This document shows, in pieces, positions 1 through 8,000 of a DNA stretch of 8,748 nucleotides. Source of the stretch: UMGS755 sp045597205 (GTDB lineage: Bacteria > Bacillota > Clostridia > UBA1381 > UBA9506); contig JAZODT010000082.1 of NCBI GenBank assembly GCA_045597205.1, positions 1 through 8,748 of the forward strand, given 5' to 3'. Position 1 is the first letter of the stretch, and each line of letters starts with the position of its first letter. A program made the position numbers and the translations under genes. The notes beneath the pieces are model-generated. The model worked only from the letters and a program-made list of their open reading frames with translations. It was not told where the DNA came from and did no database searches.

Positions 1-1
1 A

Positions 2-3000
2 GATGGCAATGCTACCATTTATATGAAGCATGATGCTTCATGGTATAGTAGCGAAACAGCAGACGGTAAAATAACCGATGCACTTGGTGTTCTTAAAAGT
101 AACGACAGAGCGGCTTATTTGGCGGCTACCACCGCCAATGGCGGCGCCTACTTAGAATATGACTTTAACAAGCTGTTAACCGGTAAGGTGGAGATCAGCT
201 TCCAGCATGTTGGTGGTTATGGATCAGGGATTACCCCCCGTTGGGAAGTTTTGGACGATGCAGGCAACGTGGTGCTGCAGGGCGGCCAGGGCGAAGCCGC
301 GTGCTTAGGTGTAGATACCACCTTTGAATGTGCTTATTGTGCTGCAGGATACCATGCGGCAGGGGCACATAAAAAAGCAGATAATACAGTCATTAACAAT
401 GATTCTATTAGCAACAACTCGGTTATTAGTTCTTCACAAGGTTGGTATAAGCTGAAATTTAATTTTGATGATGGCATCGTGACTTTTGAGGAACGAGGCA
501 GAATACATGAGAACGGAGTTGCAACAGATGATTGGCGCCCGTTCCGCGGTTATGATGCAAATAATGCCGTGCCAGACACCAGTCCGGAGTATGTAATGGC
601 CCTTCCCAGCGGTGTGAGTGGTGCCAGAAAAATCCGCTTTAATTTTAGCGGGCCGAATGCAGCGACAGACCATTGGAATACAGTGGTCAAATATAAAGCC
701 TTTGTTGTTGATAACATTGAAGTTAGACAAACTGCTTTTGGTGTGCCAGCAGAAACTTTGGCACAGCAAAAAACGCTTGTTGCTGCAGCGAAAACACTTT
801 CCGGCGCAAACCTGGTGGCAGCGTTGGATGCTGGGATTGATGCCATCAATGCGGATTTAGCAGCAGCGTATGCGTCCTATGATGCAGACCAAAAGGCTTA
901 TGTGGCAAGTTATGTTGCATCGAACCGTCCCACGGCCATCATAACGGCCGATGCGGTGGAAGAACTTGCAGACGTTTTAGCCGTTCCTATTGGGAAGCTT
1001 ACAACCGTTGTTGGTCTGCAGGATAAAACAGAAAGCGAGTGGCTCGCATTTTTAGAAAGCGAAGAAGCCACAGCTTTATTAACATCCACATCCCTTGCGG
1101 CTTATAACGACTTAACCACTGTTGGAAAGCAATATGCTGTAACGGCTCTGCGTGCATCCGCAGAGAACTTTAAAGTGCCGACAGATGTTTCTGCAGCGTT
1201 GGTAACAGCAGCAAATGCAGGCGCACAGTATGAAGAGGACATCGCACAAGATCAAGAAAGTATTGTTGCTGCAGCCAAAACTGCTTCCAATGCAGAGCTG
1301 GTAACAGCGTTAGATGAAAGCATTCATGTTGTTGATGCTGAATTGGCCACAACTTTTGCTACTTATAACGATGACCAAAAGGTGTATGTGGCAGACTATA
1401 TTGAAGTAAATCGCCCCACCGCAACAGAGCTTGAAGAGGCGCTGAGCCAATTGGAGACTTCGTTAAATACAGTTATGGGACAACTTGGCCAAATTACAAA
1501 AGTAAGAAATGGCGGCACCACTGAAATTAAGAACTTTTTAACCAGTGAAGCGAATTGCGCCCTTTTAGATGCAGATGCTGTTTCGGCATATAATGACTTG
1601 ACGCAACCACAGAAAGAAAGTGTTTATTCCTTTTTATCTGTTATGTCACTAGGTTTTTATGTACCTCGAGATATTTCCATTGCGCTGGAATATGGGGTGG
1701 AAAGAGTGCTGAGCTCCGGGCTGGAGGGAACGGTTATAAATCCTGTTCCTACCTTTTCGATTGCAAACGGTGCAAAAAATGTGCATCCTGACCAGCCTTT
1801 ACATGTCACCTTTAACTGGGCTATGAAAGCAAGCGACCTGGGAAGCATTGTTTTGACAAAGGATGGCGGAAAACCAGTTGCCACCAAAACAGAAGCAAGT
1901 GCAGATGGCAGCGACGTTACCATTATTCCCATAAAAGGCTTGGCACCCAACACAACCTACACCCTTTCTGTACCGCCCAATGCCATTAGTGGTCGTGATG
2001 AAACGTTGGGTACAGCAGTAGCCGGTTCGGTAACCTTTACCACCGGTGCAAGAGTAGGAAATTATGTAGAAGCAAATTATAACAACCTTTCTACCAGTGC
2101 CACCATGTCGGAGGTGATTACGGGTACATGCTATGGCAGTGACAGCAAGTTGAATTTAGACGACAGTACTTTTTGGATTAATTCTGAGGAGACATGGGCG
2201 GCGGCTAACGCGGCAGGACAGTTTGCCAACGGTGCAGGGGTATATTTGCGTAATGACGGCAGAGTGGACCTGATTGAGGCAAACACGAAATCCAGTTCAG
2301 TTGGTTATGGCAACATGTATTATGTTTTGGATAATGATGACGTGAATGCCGGTGGCTTGCAAGTGTCATTTGATATGGAGCTGTTGGGGGACCAAAATGG
2401 TAGCGTAGATTATTTCTTTGGCTTGAACAACGGCGTAACCTATGGCGCACACGGCAATTATTGGAATTTGGGTTTTGAGCACGGCGTGCTTAAAGCTTAT
2501 TCAAATGGTGAAGCAATTGCAAATGGTGCGTTAACCTGGACCAATGAAGCAGGCGAAGCCGTTACCTCCGGTTCACCGGGTTCGCTGGTTGCCGGTAACT
2601 ATCATATTAATTTTTATGGTAACTTAGATACAGGCATTGGCACCTTTGTTGTGCGCAAGGAGACGGCAGACGGCGTTTTTATTGGTAAACGCACCATGGC
2701 AGCGCGTGTTCCTACCGAAGGGCATGAGGCATGCGGTCTTTTGGTGTTTAAGGTAACATATCAGGCAGGCGGTGGGGTGTATAACTTTACTGACAATACC
2801 GGCACCCAAAAAAGCCGTTATATTTTAGATAACATCAGCACGCGGTCGATTCCTTCTGCTACGACGCCTGCGGCAACCCTTACAAGCAGTAGCACAAGCG
2901 TGGGATTGTATGACAATCAAACCCTCCACTTTACAACTGCTATGTCAAAGGCAGGCTTGGCCGGAGCCGTTACGTTAAAAGATGCCGGTGGCAAGACCGT

Positions 3001-4951
3001 TCCCTTTGATGGCAGCTTAAGTGAAGACGGATTAAATTATACCTTAGTTCCTGCTGAGAAACTTTTCTATAAAGGCGGAACTTATACCATTACAATTAAC
3101 GGCGCTATTGATGCTTTAGGGCAGGCCATGGAGACACAAACCCTGTCCTTTACGACGGCGGCACAGGCACAAACGGTGGAATGCTCTATTGCAAAGAATG
3201 CCAAAGATGTTCATCCCAACAGCCGTCTTGTTCTGCGGTTTGGCGCACCGATGGATACAACAAATATGGACTCCATCACATTAAAACGGCAAAATGGCTG
3301 GGAAGAGCCTGTAACCATGCAAATGAGCCGTGATGGCAGCGACATTGTGCTTGTCCCGACAAAAGGACTTAAGCCGCTAACAACATATACCTTAACTGTG
3401 CCTGGCGGGCAGATTGCCACAACGGCAGATGCAACAGTTAAAACCGTTACTTCTTCCATCACCTTTACTACCGGTCGTGATGAAGGATTCTGTCTGGAAG
3501 AAAATTATAATCAGCATAACCAGGAAAACCCCACTGTTTGGGAAATTGTTGAAGGTACACGCTACACCTATTGGGGCGGCAGTATGTTGAATATGGATGC
3601 TGGTACTTATGTTGATTCTGCCATTACTTATGAAGCAGCAAAAGCAGCCGGTCAGTTTGATGATGGTGCCGGATTATATATGCGTGACGATGGCGCCGTA
3701 GATTTTATAGAAGCCTCACTTAAACCGGGGTATAAGTATGGTGAAACCTATTACAAACTGGATTTTCAAGATGTGTCAAGCGGGCGCATGCAGGTGGAAT
3801 TTGATTTGGAAATGCCCGGCGAACAGAGGGGAAGTCAAGAGGTATTGTTTGGCATTCACAATAAGGCAACGATGAGTGATGCCGGATTCTATTGGTATTT
3901 AGGCTTTTCCAGCGGGGTTTTGTTTGCTAAAGCGCAGGGAGAAACAAGCGGCGCGTTAACCTGGACACAGGCTGACGGAACAACGGCTGCAAGCTCAGCA
4001 GGCAAGTTGACGCAAGGCCGTTATCACATTCGTTTAGATGCAAATTTAGATACAGGTATTGCCGAATTTACCGTGATTAAAAACGGTACAGACGGTCAGT
4101 TTATCGGCAAACGAACAACTGCTGCAAGAGTAATTAATACAGCCCATGCACCGAACACAGCCTGTGACGGCATTGTTATTAAAGCTTCCATTTGGTCATC
4201 TTTTACATCTACAACAGATTATGCTTATGTATATAACACTACAAACGCAGAAGGAAAAAGAATTAGCAAATATATTTTGGACAACATTTGTACACGGTAT
4301 AGCGCTAATCCCGGTGCCTTTATCGCAACAGAAAATCAGCAGATAGAAGCAGATGGCACACCGGTGATCTCCTTTAATACGCCTATGACAGAGGCAGGCC
4401 TTTTGGACAAGGTAGCCTTAAAGGATAATAGCGGTACAGAGCTGAGCTTTACCGGTATTTTAAGTGCAGATGGTTACACCTACACACTGGTGCCGAAAAA
4501 CAGATTGGCAGACAATGCAACCTATATGGTTACGGTGAGTGCAACGACAGACTGGGCAGGCAAAGCGGTGAATGAAGAGACGCTTACCTTTAGCACCTTG
4601 AGCACAGACCAAATTACCATGACAAATCTTAAGCTATACACTAAGGTTTCTAACAGAGAGCAAAGCATTACAGACTTGGTTGCCGGCGAAAAAGTGGTTG
4701 CTTCGGCTCAATTTAAAAACAGCGGTGCATCGGATATAGCTGACGGGGTTTTATACATTGGTGTATATAACGCTGCCGGCAAGCTGTTAAAAGTTGCCGT
4801 AGAACAAATGGATGTTTCTGCCGGCAGCACAGCCCAGGTACAAACAACCTTTGTTGTGCCGGAGGATATTGGTAACAATGGTTATATTAAAATTTGTGCA
4901 TGGAATAAAAGAGGCGGTTTGCTTTGCGATGAAACAAAATGGCCCTATTAA
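2..4951 (+). CDS. Giant modular extracellular protein, 5'-truncated by the window edge (Big_5/SbsA-type Ig and LamG-like domains)
   Basis: The frame is open to the left edge. The first ATG (23) has no ribosome binding site and no signal peptide, so the true start lies upstream. Residues are counted from that Met (1642 visible). Order: beta-sandwich 1-240; two alpha-helical repeats, about 249-405 and 411-566; SbsA-type Ig (Big_5) 575-675; LamG/concanavalin-like sandwich 676-943; Ig-like 944-1046; then the same trio again at 1051-1151, 1152-1427 and 1428-1526; C-terminal beta module 1530-1642. The Big_5 domains show the usual VHP, 'F..pM', 'L.P.TTYTLTVP' and 'TFTTG' features. Domains of these families bind glycans or act as spacers on the cell surface. 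I see no catalytic domain, LPXTG, SLH or dockerin, although an enzyme or anchor domain could lie in the missing N-terminal part. The extracellular location is inferred from domain content and the secreted neighbour. Likely role: glycan-binding adhesin or scaffold. Substrate unknown. Confidence 0.9.
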   Translation, partial: DGNATIYMKHDASWYSSETADGKITDALGVLKSNDRAAYLAATTANGGAYLEYDFNKLLTGKVEISFQHVGGYGSGITPRWEVLDDAGNVVLQGGQGEAACLGVDTTFECAYCAAGYHAAGAHKKADNTVINNDSISNNSVISSSQGWYKLKFNFDDGIVTFEERGRIHENGVATDDWRPFRGYDANNAVPDTSPEYVMALPSGVSGARKIRFNFSGPNAATDHWNTVVKYKAFVVDNIEVRQTAFGVPAETLAQQKTLVAAAKTLSGANLVAALDAGIDAINADLAAAYASYDADQKAYVASYVASNRPTAIITADAVEELADVLAVPIGKLTTVVGLQDKTESEWLAFLESEEATALLTSTSLAAYNDLTTVGKQYAVTALRASAENFKVPTDVSAALVTAANAGAQYEEDIAQDQESIVAAAKTASNAELVTALDESIHVVDAELATTFATYNDDQKVYVADYIEVNRPTATELEEALSQLETSLNTVMGQLGQITKVRNGGTTEIKNFLTSEANCALLDADAVSAYNDLTQPQKESVYSFLSVMSLGFYVPRDISIALEYGVERVLSSGLEGTVINPVPTFSIANGAKNVHPDQPLHVTFNWAMKASDLGSIVLTKDGGKPVATKTEASADGSDVTIIPIKGLAPNTTYTLSVPPNAISGRDETLGTAVAGSVTFTTGARVGNYVEANYNNLSTSATMSEVITGTCYGSDSKLNLDDSTFWINSEETWAAANAAGQFANGAGVYLRNDGRVDLIEANTKSSSVGYGNMYYVLDNDDVNAGGLQVSFDMELLGDQNGSVDYFFGLNNGVTYGAHGNYWNLGFEHGVLKAYSNGEAIANGALTWTNEAGEAVTSGSPGSLVAGNYHINFYGNLDTGIGTFVVRKETADGVFIGKRTMAARVPTEGHEACGLLVFKVTYQAGGGVYNFTDNTGTQKSRYILDNISTRSIPSATTPAATLTSSSTSVGLYDNQTLHFTTAMSKAGLAGAVTLKDAGGKTVPFDGSLSEDGLNYTLVPAEKLFYKGGTYTITINGAIDALGQAMETQTLSFTTAAQAQTVECSIAKNAKDVHPNSRLVLRFGAPMDTTNMDSITLKRQNGWEEPVTMQMSRDGSDIVLVPTKGLKPLTTYTLTVPGGQIATTADATVKTVTSSITFTTGRDEGFCLEENYNQHNQENPTVWEIVEGTRYTYWGGSMLNMDAGTYVDSAITYEAAKAAGQFDDGAGLYMRDDGAVDFIEASLKPGYKYGETYYKLDFQDVSSGRMQVEFDLEMPGEQRGSQEVLFGIHNKATMSDAGFYWYLGFSSGVLFAKAQGETSGALTWTQADGTTAASSAGKLTQGRYHIRLDANLDTGIAEFTVIKNGTDGQFIGKRTTAARVINTAHAPNTACDGIVIKASIWSSFTSTTDYAYVYNTTNAEGKRISKYILDNICTRYSANPGAFIATENQQIEADGTPVISFNTPMTEAGLLDKVALKDNSGTELSFTGILSADGYTYTLVPKNRLADNATYMVTVSATTDWAGKAVNEETLTFSTLSTDQITMTNLKLYTKVSNREQSITDLVAGEKVVASAQFKNSGASDIADGVLYIGVYNAAGKLLKVAVEQMDVSAGSTAQVQTTFVVPEDIGNNGYIKICAWNKRGGLLCDETKWPY
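23..41 (+). repeat. Perfect 8-bp inverted repeat inside the coding region
   Basis: ATGAAGCA (23-30) and TGCTTCAT (34-41) are exact reverse complements separated by a 3-base TGA. No T-run follows, so it is not a terminator. It lies inside the open reading frame (codons for MKHDAS) and may simply be chance. Confidence 0.4.
302..370 (+). other. Cys/His cluster in the N-terminal beta-sandwich of the first protein
   Basis: Residues C94, C103, C106, H111 and H116 fall within 23 residues, with the spacing C-x8-C-x2-C-x4-H-x4-H. The region lies in what looks like an insertion (about 91-138) relative to the equivalent sandwich domains at 676-943 and 1152-1427, neither of which has such a cluster. It could bind a metal such as zinc, or hold a disulfide, in an extracellular loop. 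This is a pattern seen by eye; no known family is assigned. Confidence 0.4.
767..1720 (+). repeat. Two tandem alpha-helical repeats within the first protein
   Basis: Copy 1 covers about residues 249-405 (nt 767-1237) and copy 2 about 411-566 (nt 1253-1720), a period of 162 residues. In the first 57 residues about 32 positions are identical by hand count, including the shared VAAAKT, the 'DQK.YVA.Y' core and NRPTA. The second half of each copy shares AYNDLT and 'VP.D.S.AL'. Composition is Ala/Leu/Glu/Asp-rich without Pro or Gly in the helices, which suggests helical-bundle spacers or stalks. I do not recognise a named family. Confidence 0.75.
1745..4600 (+). repeat. Tandem duplication of a three-domain cassette (Ig, LamG-like, Ig), about 476 residues per copy
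   Basis: Copy 1 is about residues 575-1046 (nt 1745-3160) and copy 2 about 1051-1526 (nt 3173-4600). Matching landmarks occur in the same order: 'K.VHP' (585-589, 1061-1065), 'DGSD' (628-631, 1104-1107), 'AAGQF..GAG.Y' (730-741, 1208-1219), GALTWT (835-840, 1310-1315), 'NLDTGI' (867-872, 1341-1346), 'FIGKRT.AARV' (886-896, 1360-1370) and 'YILDNI.TR' (933-941, 1417-1425). At DNA level the copies share only short runs, for example around the GALTWT codons, so this is an old duplication and not a recent repeat. Confidence 0.85.
4610..4948 (+). other. C-terminal beta module of the first protein, shared with the second protein
   Basis: Residues 1530-1642 form a CARDB/Ig-like beta module: 'GEKVVASAQFKNSGAS', an alternating hydrophobic 'VLYIGVYNAAGKLL', a 'FVVPED' turn, and a final strand 'YIKICAWN'. 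The same order is seen at residues 1105-1218 and about 1010-1098 of the downstream protein. Being the last module of both proteins, it may help in retention at the surface or in partner binding, but this is inference. Confidence 0.6.
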
Positions 4952-4962
4952 GCTGATTGGTG

Positions 4963-4968
4963 AGGAGG
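4963..4968 (+). promoter_or_regulatory. Ribosome binding site for the second gene
   Basis: AGGAGG lies 7 bases before the ATG at 4976, in the 24-base gap after the stop codon of the first gene. This is a near-ideal Bacillota Shine-Dalgarno site. It fixes the start and fits translation from a shared transcript; no promoter or terminator fits in the gap. Confidence 0.93.
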
Positions 4969-4975
4969 TAATTAT

Positions 4976-5068
4976 ATGAAAGTCATTCAAAATAAACTGC
5001 AGCAAGTATTGGCTTTGTGTCTTGTTGCTTGTTTGTGTATTGGACTCATGCCGCTTGTGGCTTTTGCC
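4976..5068 (+). other. Signal peptide of the second protein
   Basis: A short basic N-region (K2, K7) is followed by a hydrophobic core from about residue 11 to 30 and an AFA motif (29-31) before S32, giving a likely signal peptidase I site between A31 and S32. The mature protein then begins a few residues before the beta-helix opening 'YYVSPSG'. A lipobox-like LVAC (16-19) is present inside the core but is less convincing. Confidence 0.88.
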
Positions 5069-8000
5069 AGCGGCACGACCTATTATGTGTCACCAAGCGG
5101 CACAGGGGTTGGCGGAATAACAGAAGCCACTGCGTTTAAAACACTGACAGATGCCTATAATGCTATGGTAGCAGGGGACACCTGCATCATTTTACCGGGT
5201 GTATATCATGAAGAACTCAAGGTTGATGGCAAAAACAACTTGACCTTTAAGGCTAAGACTACAGGAACCGTAACCATTACCGGCGGCGATGAAGTAACCG
5301 GATGGACAAAGGATTCCATGGCAAACGTTTGGGTTGCTGATGTGGGTGCTGGCATTTATAAAGGCGACGGCAACATTGTGTTCCAAAACGGTGAGTTGTG
5401 CCAGGAGGCTCGTTGGCCGGATTTAACGCAGGAAGATGCTGATGGAGCGCATATGCTGTTAAATCTTAATAATTATGCCCGCGTAGAAGAAGGGGGAACA
5501 ACGGGACCTTCTATTAAAGATAGTGACTTGGCAGCGTTAAGCGGGCTTGATTTAACAGGCGCTTATGTTTGGTCTGTTACGAGTGCTGCTTATTGGAGCT
5601 ATGTTACGCAGATTACCGAACACGATAAAACGAACCATGTTTTGAGCCTTGATGCAAATATGCTTGATGGTTCCGGTTACTGGCCAAAGGGTGCACAAAA
5701 TGGCAATCCCGCAAACATTTATTATGTTTTTGACCATAAGGGTTTGCTTAGCTGTGAGGGCGAGTGGTATAAAGAAGAGCCGGCCGAGGGCAGTACAACC
5801 GGCAAACTGTATATGTATCATGCAGGCAATGAGGCGCCCCAAGGTGTTGAATTGCGTAGCCGTGAATATGCCATTCGGGTCAACAATGCGCAAAACATTA
5901 CTTTTGAGGGTTTGCATGTGCGGAGCGGTTTGGTATGCTTTACGGAAACAACCGATAGTTGTACACTCAAAAACATGAAACTGGAAACGCTAGACTATCG
6001 TATGCCCCGTGCTTTGGAGAGTCTTTACATGGAGCAATACCATCGTCCCAGTGCCCGTGGTGCCGTTATTAACGGCTATAACCATTTGGTGGCTGGTTGT
6101 GAGTTTTTTAACCTTTATGGCGAGTGTGTTGTGCTTTTGGGCGATAACAACCGTTTGTTAAATAACTATTTTCATGATTTTAACATGGAAGCAACCTATG
6201 CAGACGGCGTTCAGATGTTAGATGATAATACATTGGAAATGAATGGTTATGATTGGGACCATAACAACATTGCAGCAAACAACAGACAAGTAAATAACTG
6301 TTATGGACAAAACCACTTAATCAGTCATAACACCTTTAAGCATTTTGGCCGAAGCGCCATTGGCGGAACCTTTACCAAAGCGGTTATTTCTTATAACGAT
6401 TTGTCAGACGGCGACCGTCTAACGCGCGATGGCTCTCTGTTCTACATTGTGAATGCAGATTTTGGCGGCTCAGAATTTCACCACAATGTACTGGGAGAAA
6501 GCACTAACGGCGAAGGTATGCAGTTAGGTCTTTATTTAGATGGTTTTACCACCGGCATGGTAATTTACAGAAACCTGGTGTATGGTCAGGAATCGGAGGA
6601 AAATACTTCTTCAAAAAGTATGACAATAAACCATCATGGCTTAGGGAATGTGATTTTAAATAACACCATTGTTAACAACTCATTCATTAACATTATGGCA
6701 GGCGACCATGCCCACACCGTGCTTATGAACAACCTGTTTCAAGATAAAATGTCACCTCAGGGGGACTATGTGGGTGTAGATTTCCACAATAATGTTGAGG
6801 ATTTTTCAGATTGGGCGAATGCGGCAGAAAATGATTATAGTTTAGCGGTCACTGCAGCGGATGCTATTAACATGGGCGTGGAAATCCCCGGTGTAACAGA
6901 TGGTTTTGTGGGTGATCGTCCCGATGTGGGTGCCTTTGAATATGGCGCTGAAAAGTGGAAAGCAGGTCATGAGTTTGGCAACACAGCCTATGAATCCGAA
7001 ATCTGGGCATTAAATACCGCCATTCCTTATGTGAATATTTTGGAAAACAGCGGTTTTGAAAGGGCTAGTGTGACAGACGGAACTTATGTTTTTGAAAATT
7101 GGCAAACCAGTGGTTCGGTAACGACAGGTGTTGGCAATGCGTGGGATACTCTTGCCCGTTATGCAAAAGATGGTTCTAGGGTTTTAAAACTGCCTTCAGG
7201 AGCGTCGGTGACGAAAGTAGTAACCGGTCTTACCCCTAACACTGTCTATGAAGTGGGCGCCTATGCAATGGTTGCAGGGAAAAAGTTAGGACGCACCGAT
7301 AACGAGGCAAATGCACCGGGAACATCTGTTAACGGTTATCCGGTGCTTACGGAGACGGCAAGTGCACTTTCCGGCTTTACGCAAGACCAAACGGAACATT
7401 GGATTTGTTATGATGCTGTTGACTTTGGAACTGTTGGATATAAAGATTTATCCATGCGACCGGTTTATAGTGGCGCTGCAACAGCAACACGAACCATTGA
7501 GGTTTATGTGGCAGAGGCAACGGCAACGACAGCGATAGAAAATGGTGTACCGGTCGCCGCAGAAAAGGTTGCAAGCTATGCAGTTACGAATAATCCCGCT
7601 TGGATTTCTGTGCCCTTTGATAAAGTGGTGACAGGTAATAAAAAAGTTTATCTTGGTTTTAAGGGTAATTTTTATGGTGTGTCCTTTAGTAAAGAATATC
7701 AATATTTTTATAATCGTGATGCAGGCGAATTTGTTGCCTTAACGGCTGTGAGTGACTCGGGTGAGCATGCCGAAGTTCGTTTTACCGGTTCTTACCTGCC
7801 CAGCACCATGCAAAATTTGATTATCACCACGGGTGATAGTGGCACGATAACGGTTAATGTTTCTAAAAACGAGGGCGGGCAGTTTGGTTTTGTTGACCAG
7901 GTCCGCATGCGCGAGGCCTATAGTGTTGCGGTTGAAGATGCATATAACGATTGTGCTTTAACAAGTTACACCGTAACGGATAGTGAGGCAAACCTTGTTT

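Noticed and set aside
23..25. ATG at 23 as the start of the first gene
   Set aside because: The frame stays open to the window edge, there is no Shine-Dalgarno site before it, and the protein would begin inside a domain without a signal peptide.
434..849. Minus-strand open frames of about 100 codons (434-769 and 550-849)
   Set aside because: They lie fully inside the coding region of the first gene, lack ribosome binding sites and give compositionally odd products; shadow frames.
4600..4951. Cell-wall anchor (LPXTG, SLH or dockerin) at the C-terminus of the first protein
   Set aside because: The end is a beta module finishing in KWPY, with no sorting motif, no transmembrane tail, no SLH signature and no calcium-binding dockerin repeats.
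5021..5032. Lipobox-like LVAC (residues 16-19) in the second protein
   Set aside because: The residues after the Cys remain strongly hydrophobic up to an AFA cleavage motif, which fits signal peptidase I better than a lipoprotein.
5552..5978. Overlapping open frames on both strands (5552-5917 minus, 5649-5978 plus)
   Set aside because: Both are inside the beta-helix coding region, whose frame has clear domain motifs; no initiation signals.
7466..7560. Short GCAACGGCAACGACAGC-like low-complexity stretch as a DNA repeat
   Set aside because: It is only a Thr/Ala-rich loop in the CBM6-like segment encoded by similar codons, without a regular unit.
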